Source: Tricholoma matsutake
Lineage: Eukaryota; Basidiomycota; Agaricomycetes; Agaricales; Tricholomataceae
DNA length: 64,000 nucleotides
Assembly: GCA_026075535.2 (NCBI GenBank)
Contig: AP026549.1
Coordinates: forward strand, 9,848,918 to 9,912,917
Reading direction: 5' to 3'
Of this stretch, positions 33,470 to 46,400 are shown piece after piece. Position 1 is the first letter of the stretch. The number at the start of each line of letters is the position of its first letter. The notes beneath the pieces were generated by a model. That model made no database searches. It saw only the letters and a list, made by a program, of their open reading frames with translations, and was not told the DNA's origin. The position numbers were made by a program, and so were the translations under genes.

Positions 33470-36400
33470 GTCCAGGGCAAAAATCTGCCCAGAGTGTGGT
33501 TTTGGGTCTACAAGGGACTCGATGCCCGTGGTGGAGTCCGAAAAAATTACCAACTTTTTGCACCCTCTGCTGCAAGCAGCTGAGATGCCAAGTTGGAGAG
33601 CGAAGAGTTCGACTTCCGGGGGGGTTCTCCTCCCAGAAGCTGAGACAACACAATCTACCTGTTCTCCCTGTCCGAAGACAAGAGCATAGGCAACAGCTTG
33701 GTACTTGGCATCAGTGGGTACCGAGGCATCCACTGCAACGACGAGAGTGTCATGCTCTACCTGGGCAGAGGCCCAGGCCTTGTCGAGGTCACTCCTGTAA
33801 GAATTCCTCACTCCATCCTCCTTAGAGGTGAGGTGATGAGAAGAAAAGCGAGTGGGGAACAGATCCTTCACTCTGTTTCCAGGTGTGTTTTCTTCCCCAA
33901 AGAAGTCGAATTCATCACCTGGTACAAGGGCCAGAGCTGCAGCCGAAGTGACAGATAGACCTTGTAGGGTAAGTGTGTCGAGCACGTCCCCTCCCCAGAG
34001 TCCTAGCTCATGAGGGTGGGTGGTGCCGACATGATTAGGCCCTAAGATCGCCCTTAGGGGGGGTGATGGAGCCAATAGGGGGGTTCTGAATACCCCTCTG
34101 TCGACTAAACGACGCAGTAACAGCTGCATAGGCAGCAATCCTGCGATACTCTCCAGGCCACTGATAGGGGTGGTTCGGAATGCACCAAGAATCCAGCGTG
34201 CAGCGATGGACTGCACCTGGGCCAATGTTTTGATGACACCCTTGACGTGTGCGCCTTTGAAGTGCCAGAGTCTCAGTCCATACATCATGATGGGCACGAC
34301 ACATGAACGGTAAAGGAGACGTTTCTGCATGGGAGTTAACCCTCTTACAGAGTTGCCGAGCATTCCCATTGCCCTCGTGGTAGTGATGGCTTTGGTGGAG
34401 TAGAAATGTGTATGCTCCTTAAAGGAGAGTTTGCGATCAAAGAAAAACCCAAGGTACCTCCAGGTGACTTTGGGTTTGAGAGGGGTATTGCCCGTGTAAG
34501 GGGCAAAGCCAAGGTCTATAGGTAGTGGAGTGAATCTCCTCGCCCTTGAGAAGTGAAATATCTCTGATTTGTTGTGTTCCAGGACAAGTCTGAGGGAGGT
34601 GAACGCCTGGAAAATCCAGCTGTATGCTTCTTTGAGAAGGGGGAGATTATCCTCCAACTGTGCAGAGCGGGCGATGAGTGTACCATCATCCACATAAGAC
34701 ATGAGATTGACACTTCTGCCAATGTCGCTTCTCCTGAAGAGCTTCATAATGGGCATCAGATATAACGCCGATAAGACTGGGGACAAGGCAGACCCTTGCC
34801 CCACTCCCACATCGGCTGCAAAAGAGCCAGATGAGAAAGTGTTCCATTTGTAGGTCATCTTGCGACCGACCAGATATGAACGGAAGAAATTCACTACTTG
34901 CACAGGGAATCCCGACCGAGAGATTATCTCCAGAAGAACCTGGTGGTTCAAGGAGGGGAAGAATTGGGCGATGTCGAAGGCGACAACACTGGTTTTGAGT
35001 CCTTTGGCCCATCCTGCCCTGATGAGATGGGTGAGGTATATTCCTGCATCCTCAGTGGAACGCTGGGCGACACCTCCGAACTGGTTCTGTTCGAAGGCTT
35101 CGTGCGCAACTCTGTCGAATTGAAGTCGCCTAGACAACATCTTCTCGACTAATTTGCCCAGAGTGTTCAGCAGCACAATGGGCCTGAATGACTTTGGGGT
35201 AGAATAATTAGGTTTCCCTGGTTTCAGGATGATTACCGACAGGGATTCCTTGAAGTGAGCCAGCCAATGGCCAGCAGTGATACAAGCCTCAGCAATGCGG
35301 GTGATGAGACCTGCCACCTCTGGGTTGCTACACCAGTGTTTTAGGTGCGACCATGTAACATGATCAGGACCTGGAGCGGATCGGGAAGAACATGCATTAA
35401 GCACTTCTTTCATTTCCATGATGGAGAACGGGACCCAGACCCTTTCAGGCACTGGATCAAGTTCATCTAGAATGCTCAGATCGACTACTTGATCTGAGGC
35501 AGCATTGTAGGACCCATCAAGGGCAGCCCAAAGAGAATCCAAATCGTTGCAAGGTTCTCCGCGATAGGAGATTGCCTCATATGATGGAAGGTTTCATTGA
35601 CAAGTCCAGGACATGAGGTCCCAGGGTCATCTGTTCATCGTAGCCACTTCTTGGATACGGTTGTTGAAAAAATCACGCTTTGCATGTCGCATGACTTTCC
35701 TGTAATGCTTCCAGTTCTCCCCGTCTTGGGAGGCTCTGTACGTGTCTAAGGCACCACTGCATTCGTCTGTCCACCAACCTTTGGACGACTTGCCGAGGCG
35801 AGATTCCTTGGCATGGTTTTCCCATGCCTTGTTTAAAATCGTTGATATCACTGAGACAACATCATCAATTTCTGCTGAAGTATTTCCATGCCAGCCAAGC
35901 CACAGAATTAAAGTGGAGGAGACAGCATCCCGATATGATGCTTCCTCCTCGGATCCTTTTTTGATGGACCACTTGGTAACCGGGACCAAAGATCCCGGGC
36001 CAGGTAGTGTTAATGTCAGAGGGGCATGGTCAGACGTCCCCCTGGCTTCAGGTATGATATCACAGTACAATATGAATCTGAGATCCATAGGTACGAACAT
36101 CAGGTCGATCACCGTGGGGTGAAAGCCCTGTTTGAGTGGGGCCCTCCACTACTGGAAGGGCTCTAGTCAGGCCTAATGCCATCACTGTTTCCACTAAGTG
36201 GTCAGCATGGATCGAGTGTTCAGGCCCCTGGGGGTCCCAGGAGGTGTGTCTCACATTGAAATCGCCACACATGAAGTGTAAGCATGGGATCGTCATGACA
36301 CTTTCATAAAGAAGTGTGATGGCCGAGTGCTGGCTATCTGAGTAGATGTTAGCAAGTAGCATGACATCTTCCCCTATTCCCAGTGAGAACAGGAGAATGT

Positions 36401-36739
36401 CACAATCATTGATCAGATCTTGTCTTAGACCCGGTCTTAGATTAGCGATGCTGTTTGCAAAGTACACAGCAATGCGTGGAGGGGAGTCTATTCCCGATGG
36501 GCGCACTAAGGTTCCCCAATTGGGGCTCATGGGTGCACTGATTACTTCCTCCCCTTCCCTGTTGTGGGCAGAAGGGGCATGTCTTATGAGCCTCCAGGGA
36601 GGCTCTTGGATGAAAAGCAGATCATAGTCATCTACAAAGTCTGCCAGTAAAGAGTCCATGTAACCCCAATTTCGATTTACATTTTGACTAAATACATGTA
36701 ACTGTGGGGTCGATCTAAGTCTTCCCTCATTTACGTTTG
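33470..36739 (-). pseudogene. LINE-2 ORF2: endonuclease, RT and RNase H start
   Basis: Endonuclease: FSQNVNRNWGYMDSLLADF, FIQEPPWRLIRH, CGDFNVRHTSWDP, SDHAPLTLTLPG (36720-35990). From 35542 to 33470 the frame is open for about 690 codons, with APGPDHVTWSHLKHW, VIILKPGKPNYSTPKSFRPI, FDIAQFFPSLNH, GVGQGSALSPVLSALYL, catalytic MSYVDDGTLIARS (near 34690), WRYLGFFFDRKLSFKEH, then RNase H VVAVDASVPTDAKYQA and ELFALQLGISAA. Breaks: a frameshift near 36110, a stop near 35627 and one near 35590. The start was ATG-AGG-GAA just after the ORF1 stop, now with a one-base loss. It is the best preserved RT of the family here. Confidence 0.9.
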
Positions 36740-36877
36740 GCCACCGCATCCTGCAGGATGGTAAGCATGAGGGGAACGAGAGTTTCGTCGCGCACTCACC
36801 TCATCATAGCGAGCTTTGATCCAGTCATGGTCAAAGCGATGTTGCCAGAAATTGCATCGACAATTGTTGGATGCGTG

Positions 36878-38050
36878 GTAAGATGGTTAAGTCCTTGGTA
36901 GTCGACACAAAGTCGGAGACTACCGTCCTTCTTCTTGATGAAGAGAATAGGGGTGCCATGCGGTGACTTGGATGGGCGGATGAAACCTGAGCGGACATTT
37001 TCATCAATAAAGACTTGTAAGGCTTCTAATTCAGAGGGGGAGAGAGAATACATTCAGCCTGGAGGCAGAGGAGTATTGTCTTCTGTCTCTATCTTGAGGT
37101 CGTAAGACCGATGCAGAGGAAGGGTATCCGCTTTAGTCTTATTAAAGACATCAGTGAATTCATGATACTCAGGCAGAAACCCGGAAAGGTCAGAAGAGTT
37201 AGCGGAATGGGCAGAGCGGGCAGATAACCCTTCTGGAGCGAAGGTCATCTGAAAAGCTACTGCCCCAGGAAGTTTGCTAGCACATGCATAAGTGGCAGCG
37301 TTGATGAAGGAGATGTCGGGAGGTGTAAACTTAGGAGGAATGGGGGGTTCAGAAAGTGCGGAAGAGTCAAGGATTTCTACCGGAAGATTCGGGGACAAAG
37401 GTGATGTCAGGGGTGCTGGACCTCTATGATCTGCAGAGCGGAAAGCGAGTTGTTGGCTTGAAGACCAGTCAATCAATGGATTGTATTGCTTCAGCCAGTT
37501 ATGACCGAGTATGGTGGAACAGGAAGAGTCGAGCGAGGTTACATAAAATGACAAATTGAATACTTCACCGGCAGGGAAGGTGACCGGAAGTTTGATGATC
37601 TGAGTTATGGTGGAGTTGCAAGTTCCATCAAAGAGTCGTAAACCAATCGGGTTAATGGATTCCGTGCTGAGTTGGTTATTCAACACGAAAGAGGAGTCAA
37701 GGAAGCAGTGGGAGGAGCCAGAGTCAATAAGGGTTCGGAAAGGGGTGGAAGATTCGGGGAAGGTTAAAAGAATGGTTAAGGAGTCAGGGTCAGAAAGAAC
37801 GGACGTGTTGAGACAAATGTAGGCAGCCAAGTGGGTAAGGTCAACGCAACCCCCAGCCCCAATGGCTGTATCCTGAGGGTTGTGGAATATTTTTCCAAGT
37901 CCATAGTCTCGGGAACGACAGTGGATGCACGGGGTTTTGCGGCTTTGGATTTCAGGCAGTTTCCTGCTACGTGCCCTTCCTCACCGCAGTAGAGACAAAG
38001 TCGTTCTCTCATGTGACGTTCTCATTCCTCCCCAGTAAGCTTGCCGTTAC
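36878..38050 (-). pseudogene. gypsy-2 zinc knuckle, protease and RT N-terminus
   Basis: On the minus strand a knuckle CLYCGEEGHVAGNC (about 37996-37955) is followed by an aspartic protease FRTLIDSGSSHCFLDSSF (37725-37672) and GHNWLKQYNPLIDW, then a linker, then RT start [57 protein letters not shown], where LINE-2 interrupts. The only clear stop is TGA at 37053 (PPG*MYSLS), where arginine fits. The first RT strand here joins the rest at 30057, so the RT domain is intact apart from the insertion. Confidence 0.88.
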
Positions 38051-40868
38051 ATGCTCCTTGACTTGTTACAACCACCATAAACAGTGGTAAACACCTCTGC
38101 TCAACATTGCCAGCGACGTCAACACTTCAATTTACGTCCGATTTTCGATCGGATTTTGCCATCACAAACGCTCTCGGCGTCTCCAGTCCTGGCCTGATTT
38201 GCTAAGAGATCCGTCCATCCGATCTCTGGGGATGTCTTGGTCATTGTGTTCAACAGTGACCGCTATCTGTCTCATTCCCCTTGGCTTCGAGGATCCTGGC
38301 TAGGTGAGTGGTGTCTATGAAAGAGTAGTCTGGGTCCATGGGGGCTTAGAGCAGGTGTGGGATGCCTGCTTCAATGCTCGCCCAAGTAGATGCGCTTGTT
38401 TAGCTGGGGGAGGTCTGGCTTAGGGGGAGGGACACTGTTACTGGACTGTTGGTCATCTCTGGGGCTTCCAACCTCCATGCTATGTGAGTCACTACTACTA
38501 GGGACAAGCTACACTGACTACCTGTTGGAATACACCATCGCTAAAAGGGGGCAGGTGAGGGTGCCCCCTGACAGCTAGGTCGATGCTCTGGTGGCCGCAT
38601 TTCACCACTGACTCCTCACCTCCAGTGCTCACTCCTCTGGGGTGTTATGACCTGGGTTCAATCTTCTCCCACCAGGCAACAGGATGCGCGGCCTGTTCAC
38701 CCCCTCGGAGCGTTTGGAGGCTGTATTGGGTGGACCCGGAATGGAGATAAGGGACCAACTGTTATTGATGGCATGCTACGTACCTTGATCTCTTCCATCA
38801 TCTACTAGTGCTAACTCACTTTTTTTGGGTCAAAAATTTATAACGCAGGGCTCAATCGCAGTCCGTGGAGCAGGGTACAAACTAGGGTACTACTATATCT
38901 ACGCGTTCCCCTCACCCATCTCCCACCCAGGTCCCCATTTTAGCCACTTTAGGTGGGCAGTGCCACAGATGTTGGCCTCTCAGCCAGGAAAGGCAATAAT
39001 CTGGAGGGGGAGACCCCCTCCCAAAGCTAGCCATTAGATCACCCACTGGTGCAAACTGGTCCCCCAGCCACATATCCAACCGAAGTCAAATCAGGCATGG
39101 CCGTGTTAATTCACTGTAAATCCCCCCTTGCGGGAGGAATAACCATCCGCATACTCCCAGCCAATGAGGATTGACCACCCCAGACGAATGAGGTGGACCA
39201 TCACCGTGTCATGCATGAGTGACAGTAATGTGGCAGCTGGTTGTTCACCTGGTTATTCACCAGAACCACCATAAGCAGGGGGCCATAGCCCCCCTCGAGC
39301 AAATGCGCTACAAGCACATGCGCTCGATAACAGTTTCCCCCCACAGCAGGGAGAACGTAAAGGGCAGCGACACTTGTCACCAACCCAACAGCAGCCAGCG
39401 GACTGGCGGTGATGGGTGTGGAGCGGAATGCCCCACGCTAGTAATGGCACGGCCATCTGTAACAACGACGGCACTGTACTGGGGATGAGGGTTCCCCAGA
39501 TTGAAGCTCTGCTAGAGATGTTGGCATCGCCACACAGGAAGCTGGGACAGCTGCTGGAGGCATAGGATCATTGGAACGATCGTCTCTGGTTGTCCATTTG
39601 GGCATTAAGAGCAAGTTAGTACTGGGTATGTGATGCTATTGATCGAAATACACAGTGTGCAGCATAAGTGAGGGCCTCCTGTATAGCCAGAAGGTCCTCG
39701 TAATTGTCAGGGTTGGGGGGGTCCTCCCCAACCCACAGATCTCAAACTGCCCAGGGCAGCTGCTACCTCCAGTTCATTCTGTGCAAACTGGGTGTTGTAG
39801 TCTTGGGCATCATTGTCATCGCCTGTGAACAGGGAGGGGTCGTGTAGACCCCGGTGGGATGGATGGTCTCTGATTTGCCGTTTAGGCATAGAGAGTGAGT
39901 TAGCGCAAGTAGATGACAGTAGAAGTCAAGATATGTAGCGTGGAATCGATGGCAGATGGTCCCTTATCTCAGTTTCAGATCCACCCAACGCATCCTCCAA
40001 ATGCTCCAAGGGGGCAGGCAGGCTGCACATCCTGCTGCCTGGTGGGAGAAGGTTGAACCCAGGTCATACCACCCCAGGAGGGGAGAGCACTGGAGGTAGA
40101 GAGTGAGTGGTGAGAAGCGGCCACCCAAGCATTGTCCTAGCCCCCAGGGGGCACCATCACCTGGCCCCTTTTAACGACAGTGTATTCCAAGTGGATAGTC
40201 AGTGTAACATGTCTCTAGTAGTAGAAACTCACAGAGCATGGAGGTTGGTGGCCCCCAGGGCGACCAACAGTCCAGTAAGAACGTCCCTCCCCCCTAAGCC
40301 CGACCTCCCCCAGCTAAACGAGTGTGTCTACTTGGGCGAGCATTGAAGCAGGCATCCCACACCCACTCTAAGCCCCCATAGGGACCCAGACTACTCTTTC
40401 ATAGACACCACTCACCTAGCCAGGATCCTTGAAGCCAAGGGGGACGAGACAGATAGCAGTCACTGTTGGAAACAATGACCGAGACATCCCCGGGGATCGG
40501 ATGGACAGATCTCTTAGCAAATCAGGGCAAGCCTGGAGACGCCGAGAGCGTTTGTGATGGCGAAATTTGATTGAAAATCGGACCAAAATTGAAGTCTCGA
40601 CATTGCTACCAACGTTGAGCAGGAGTGTTTACCACTGTTTATGGTGGTTGTAACAAGTCAAGGAGCATCCCCCTATAGATTATTGCCTTTCCTGTCTGAG
40701 AGGACAACACTGGTACGCCCGCCATAACGTGGCTTCTGCAAGGGACCTGGTGTGGGATGCAGACAGAGGGAATGTGTAGTCTTAGTAGTACCTTTGTTTG
40801 TATTTTGACCCGTGGACTGCGATCGAGCCCTGCGTTATAAATTCTGACCCAAAAAAAAAAAAAAAAAA
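38051..40868 (+). mobile_element. Element A copy A5, missing its ORF and hosting A6
   Basis: The left piece 38051-38819 runs from the 5' end to just before the ORF start (CTACTAGTGCTAACTCAC). The right piece 40667-40868 is the last about 200 bp plus the poly(A) tail. About 1.3 kb between them, including the ORF, is absent and A6 lies in its place in reverse. No TSD is seen around A5, and gypsy-2 gag lacks sequence at this point. Recombination between two inserted copies, with deletion, is a simple explanation. Confidence 0.7.
38820..40666 (-). mobile_element. Element A copy A6, short form (1.85 kb)
   Basis: It has a poly(T) 38820-38826 and tail at the left and the 5' end (GCTCCTTGACTTG) at 40666. 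The ORF is cut down: MPK-type start near 39885, then a stop, and a second partial start-like segment near 39590-39640 followed by the C-terminal part. A7 shares this same rearrangement, so both derive from one short-form source. It codes for no long protein. Confidence 0.75.
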
Positions 40869-41390
40869 TTCCAGTTGACCCTAGAAGCTAATTCCCAGAA
40901 GTCAACATTATATTTCATGATACAACCACCTTTCTTCATTGCTAAATCAGAGAGAGCTATTTCCGCATCTCCAACCGGGTCGTGCAGACCGAAGTTGCTT
41001 TCCAGCTCGGCGAGGAAAGCTTCGTAGTCCCACATCCAGTGTGCGGAATCTGTCGGGTCATTCAGACCAGGCTCAAACCAACTGAGAGCTGATCCCTTAA
41101 GATAAGAAAGGATGAATATGATCTTTTTCTCATCAGAGTAAAATATGTGTGGACGGTCGCGGAAATGAAGATTGCAGGAGACTAAGAAGTCTCTAAGTTT
41201 TTTCAGATTGGCACCGTCAAAAGTGTCGGGGTTGCAAACTTTGATTTTTTTGGTCTTGGGTGTGTTATTCTGACGAAGGGTGCAGATACTCTCTGGAGGT
41301 TGGTTGTAAAGGACATCTATGAACCTATCCCCTGGGTCAGGGTTTTCCCCTGTGGGAGGTTGATCCTCAGGATCATTGGGATCGGGGTCA
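40869..41390 (-). pseudogene. gypsy-2 gag N-terminal half
   Basis: On the minus strand: NDPEDQPPTGENPDPGDRFI (about 41375-41320), then KVCNPDTFDGANLKKLRDFL, EKKIIFILSYLKGSALSWFE, WDYEAFLAELESNFGLHDP and YNVDFWELASRVNWN, where A5 begins. This is a typical retrotransposon gag core with no stop. The part between here and the zinc knuckle (about 100 residues in related elements) is missing, and the upstream leader and 5' LTR are replaced by LINE-3. Confidence 0.85.
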
Positions 41391-41516
41391 TTGCTTCTTG
41401 TCTTCCTACCGCAACGTGCACAGCCACAAAAATCTTCATCGACACCATTTTCAACTTTTGTAGCTCAATCCATCCTCGATCCCTGCGATCCGGTATAACC
41501 AGCGCCTTACCAACGC

Positions 41517-43425
41517 ATGTCTGATACGTTTTCTAGAAGAGGGGGGAGATCGGGCGAGGCGATGGACGAGGGGAGACCCTCCAGATCTGGTACGCCCAGA
41601 ACTCCTGGCGACGACCCAATTGATTCCCTGCGGCTCGAAGAGAGCCGCAGATCCACACAGATCGCTCCCTCAGTGGGCCCACACAGGACCCAAAGAGCAT
41701 CTCCAACCCCCTCCCCCTATGGGGTGGGCATCGTCACTCCGCGAGCACAACAATTCAGTGTGCCAGCGCTTTCTTCCAGGGATGCTACGGTGTCTCCTGC
41801 ACCACCGGCTACTCCTTCTACTCCTGCTTCGCAGTGGGCTGACAAAGTGGCTGATAACCTCTCCTCCCACATCATTCAGGACACAGAGATGGCTAGCGAT
41901 GACTGGAGTGGACCCCAGACCTTCGCCAAAGACCTGGGAGAGTACGCTGAAGGATTCCGAGTTGTTCTGAACAGGACGGGATCCAGACGACCGACTGCTG
42001 AGGAACGGCAGCTCATTGCAGAACAACTGGGCTCGGTGCTGGTAGCAGCTGCCGAGGCTGGTCTCGATCGCAACTCTGGAAGCACTACGCTCCGGGGAGC
42101 AATAGATAGAATGGCTGGGGGCAGCAAACGACCTAGGTCGGGCACTGTCACCAACGATCCCAAGGACGGACTATCTGGAGGGATGGGATGGGCAATGCCC
42201 CCCCCCTCACAAATCTTCGAGAACTCGAGGCCCAAAAGGGGCTCAACCTCTTCCTAAACCCCCAGCAGGGGGTGTCTCTTCGTCATGGGGTTGAGGTCCG
42301 CCTCCCCCCGTGAACTGGTCGACCAGGCCTTTGGGCAGGGGGACCTTTGCTCAGGTCGCTCGCTTCCCTGGGGGGCGAGCACCTAACACGTCCATGGATG
42401 GCCTTGTGCGTCTAGCCAAGGCCTTCTCTGAACTTCCAACCAACAAGCTGGCTGACATTCAGCACCATGTCGGCCCCTCTAAACTGAAGGCTGCAAAGCC
42501 TTCACCTACCGTACATGGACCGTCGAGACGACAGGTCCTGGTTCACGTTCGTCCCCCCCTCGGGGCAGAGATGAACCCCGCCGACTTCCTGGATCATGTC
42601 CGGACCACTCTCGGACTGCACCACTCCAAACTAGTGGCCCAGTCTGCATTGATGCATGCTAGTAACTTATCAGTAGCTGCAGACGTCGTCGCCTCCGAGG
42701 AGGACCTTCGTTGTTTCAAGGAGGCTGCCCACAAGGCATTCCCCTCCACGCTGCAAGTGGACGCAGCGCTACCTACATCCACATCATACCTTAAGCTGGT
42801 CGATGTGCCTTTTATCGCTAATGACAAGGCCTTAACGCCTGACGTCGTCATTGCACACTTGGGAAAGTCTGGAATATCAGATCTCACAGTGTTACAAGTC
42901 CCTCCCTGAGTAGTACGTGATTCGAAGATGTCGGATACGTGCACCGTCTATCTTAACATCACTGACTCAGTCAGTGGTGCACGAGCCAAGGCTCTTATCG
43001 GTCGGGGCATCCAATTTGGACGCTATGTCGCTTATGTTAGGGCTGCCAGGGCGAACCCCGGCTTGCCCCTATGCCAACGATGCTGGAAGTGGGGCCACCC
43101 CACCCCGGCATGCAGAGCTCCACAGACCAAGTGTCCGATCTGTGCAGGCCCACACCGCAAGGAGCACCATCGTGCCCTTGCAGGGTGTTGCAAGGGAAAC
43201 GCTAAGGCGAACCCTCCTGTTCCAGCTACCCCTCAGGGGGAAGCCTGTCCTCACCCGGCAAGGTGCATAAACTGCCGGAAGAATCACGCATCTGACGACC
43301 GTCGGTGCAATTTCTGGCGACATCGCTTTGACCGTGATTGGATCAAGGTGCACTACGACGAGGTGAGTGCGAGACGTAACTCTCGCTCCCCTCCTGCTTA
43401 CCATCCCGCAGGACGCGGTGGCTGA
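41517..43425 (+). pseudogene. LINE-3 ORF1
   Basis: It starts at ATG 41517 (MSDTFSRRGG), equivalent to the ORF1 start of LINE-1. A frameshift lies near 42200-42250 in a G/C-rich stretch, a TGA at 42907 and the end at TGA 43423. Order: low-complexity N-terminus; a central basic and proline-rich region; VLVHVRPPLGAEMNPADFL; then CQRCWKWGHPTPAC, CPICAGPHRKEHH and CINCRKNHASDDRRC. Like other LINE ORF1 proteins it would coat the RNA. Damage is limited to one indel and two TGA codons. Confidence 0.85.
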
Positions 43426-43431
43426 ATGTAA

Positions 43432-46400
43432 ATGAGAGACAGACTTAGAGCTACCCCTCAGTTATGCGTATTTAGTCAGAATGTAAATCGAAATTGGGGT
43501 TACATGGACTTGTTACTGGCGGATTTTGTAGATGACTACAACCTGCTTTTTATCCAAGAGCCTCCTTGGCGATTAATAAGACACGCCCCCTCTGCCCACA
43601 ATAGGGAAGGGGAAGAAGTTATAGGCGCACCAATGAGCCCTAATTGGGGAACCTTAGTGCGCCCATTGGGAATTGACTCCCCTCCACGCGTTGCTGTCTA
43701 CTTTGCCAACAGCATCGCTAATCTAAGACCGGGTCTCAGACGAGATCTGATCGATGATCGTGACATCCTTCTGTTCTCATTGGGAATAGGGGAGGACATC
43801 ATGCTACTTGCTAACATCTACTCAGATAGCCAACACTCAGCCATCACGCTCTTATTTGAGAACGTCATGATGATCCCATGCTTACACTTCATGTGTGGCA
43901 ACTTTAACATGAGGCACACCTCCTGGGATCCCCAGGGGCCTGAACATTCAATCCATGCTGACCACTTAGTGGAAACAGCTATGGCATTAGGCCTGACTAG
44001 AGCCCTACCAGTAGTGGAGGGCCCTACCCATTTCCCCCCACAACAGGGCCTTCACCCCACGGTGATCGACCTGATGTTCGTACCTACAGATCTTAGGTTT
44101 GTGTTGTACTGCGAGATTGTACCTGAAGCCAGGGGGACGTCTGACCACGCTCCCCTGACGTTAGTGCTACCTGGCCCGGGATCTTTGGTTCCGGTCACCA
44201 AATGGTCCATCAAAAAATGATCCGAGGAGGAAGCATCATACCGAGATGCTGTCTCCTCCGCTTTAACTCCGTGGCTAGATTGGCACAGAGATACATCGGC
44301 AGAAATCGATGTTGTTGTTTCGGCGATATCAGCAATTTTAAACAAGGCATGGGAAAACCACGCCAAGGAATCTCGCCTCGGCAAGTCGTCCAAAGGCTGG
44401 TGGACAGACAAATGCAGTGGTGCCCTAGACGCTTACAGAGCCACCCACGATGGGGAGGACTGGAAGCATTACAGGAAAATCATGCAACACGCAAAGCATG
44501 ATTTCTTCGATGACCGTATCCAGGAAGTGGCTACGATGAACAGACGACCCTGGGATCTGATGTCCTGGACTCGTCAACGTAACCTCCTGTTGTACGAGGC
44601 GATCTCATATTGGGGAGAACCTTGTAATGATCTGGATTCCCTTTGGGCTGCCCTTGATGGGTCCTATAATGCTGCCTCAGATCAAGTAGTCGATCTGAGC
44701 ATTCTCGAGGAACTCGATCCGGTGCCTGAAAGGGCCTGGATCCCGTTCTCCGTTACGGAAATGAAAGAAGCGCTTAGCGCGTGCTCTTCCCGTTCCGCTC
44801 CAGGTCCCGATCATGTTACGTGGTCGCACCTTAAACACTGGTGTAGCAACCCAGAAGTGGCAGGGCTTGTCACCCACATTGCTGAGGCGTGCATCACTGC
44901 TGGCCACTGGCCAGCCCACTTTAAGGAATCCCTGTCGGTTATCATCCCAAAACCAGGGAAACCTAATTACTCCACCCCAAAGTCGTTCAGGCCCATCGTG
45001 TTACTGAACACTCTGGGTAAATTAGTCAAAAAAATGTTGTCTAGACGGCTGCAATTCGACGGTGTCGCACACAAGGCCTTCGAGCAAAACCAGTTCAGAG
45101 GTGTCGCCCAGCGTTCCACTGAGGACGCAGGAATCTACCTCACCCACCTGGTCAGAGCAGGATGGGCCAAAGGGCTCAAAACGAGTGTTGTCGCTTTCGA
45201 CATCGCTCAGTTCTTCCCTTCCTTGAACCACCAGGTTCTATTGGAGATTATCTCTCGGTCAGGATTCCCTGCGCAAGTAGTGAATTTCTTCCGCTCATAT
45301 CTAGTCGGTCGCAAAACGACCTACAAATGGAACACTTTCTCATCAGGCTCCTTTGCAGCCGATGTGGGAGTGGGACAAGGTTCTGCCTTGTCCCCTGTCT
45401 TATCGGCGTTATACCTGATGCCCATTATGAAGCTCTTCAGAAGAAGCGAAATCGGCAGAGATGTCGATCTCATGTCTTATGTGGACGATGGCACCCTCAT
45501 CGCCCGCTCTCCACAGCTGGAGGACAACCTCCCCCTTCTTAAAAAAGTGTATGGCTGGATTTTCCAGGCATTTACCTCCCTTGGACTTGTGCTCGAACAT
45601 GACAAGTCCAAAATATTTCACTTCTCAAGGGCAAGGAGATTCACCCCCCTACCCATTGATCTTGGCTTTGCCCCCTACACGGGCAATACCCCCCTCAAGC
45701 CCAAGGTTACCTGGAGGTACCTCGGATTCTTCTTTGATCGCAAACTCTGCTTCAAGGAGCATACTGGGCCAAAGGGCTCAAAACGAGTGTTGTCGCTTTC
45801 GACATCGCTCAGTTCTTCCCTTCCTTGAACCACCAGGTTCTATTGGAGATTATCTCTCGGTCGGGATTCCCTGCACAAGTAGTGAATTTCTTCTGTTCAT
45901 ATCTGGTCGGTCACAAGATGACCTACAAATGGAACACTTTCTCATCTGGCTCCTTTGCAGCAGATGTGGGGGTGGGACAGGGCTCTGCCTTGTCTCCCAT
46001 CTTATCGGCGTTGTACCTAATGCCCATCATGAAGCTCTTCAGAAGAAGCGACATTGGCAGGAATGTTGATCTCATGTCTTATGTGGACGATGGCACACTC
46101 ATCGCCCGCTCTTCACAGTTGGAGGACAATCTCCCCCTTCTCAAAGAAGCGTATGGATGGATCTTCCAGGCGTTCACCTCCCTCGGACTTGTCTTAGAAC
46201 ACGACAAGTCGGAGATATTTCACTTTTCAAGGTCGAGGAGATTCACTCCCCTACCTATAGACCTTGGCTTTACTCCCTACATGGGCAATACCCCTCTCAA
46301 ACCCAAAGTCACCTGGAGGTACCTGGGGTTTTTCTTTGATCGCAAACTATCCTTTAAGGAGCATACATGATTCTATTCCACCAAAGCCATCACTACTGCA

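Larger units (their letters stand above)
30058..36877 (-). mobile_element. LINE copy 2, 5'-truncated, inserted in gypsy-2 RT
   Basis: The TSD is GTAAGACGGTTAAGT (30043-30057) and GTAAGATGGTTAAGT (36878-36892), one CpG->TpG difference in 15 bp. The 3' end is at the left: poly(T) 30058-30074, then the complement of the LINE tail. The 5' end, at 36877, lies in the ORF1 C-terminus ([12 protein letters not shown]), so the copy is 5'-truncated. A4 is inserted within it. Without A4 it is about 4.56 kb. Confidence 0.92.
23435..41390 (-). mobile_element. Ty3/gypsy chromovirus (gypsy-2), spread out by nested insertions
   Basis: On the minus strand the pieces are: gag 41390-40869; (A5/A6); zinc knuckle, protease and RT N-terminus 38050-36878; (LINE-2 with A4 inside); RT, RNase H, integrase and chromodomain 30057-27592; an antisense gene 24261-27478 (with A3 inside); a polypurine tract and 3' LTR 24137-23435. 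RT sequence is contiguous across the LINE-2 insertion (DYQGLNHLT joins TKKDRYPLPLIS), which shows these pieces are one element. The 5' LTR is not in the window: LINE-3 adjoins the gag N-terminus at 41390. Confidence 0.82.
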
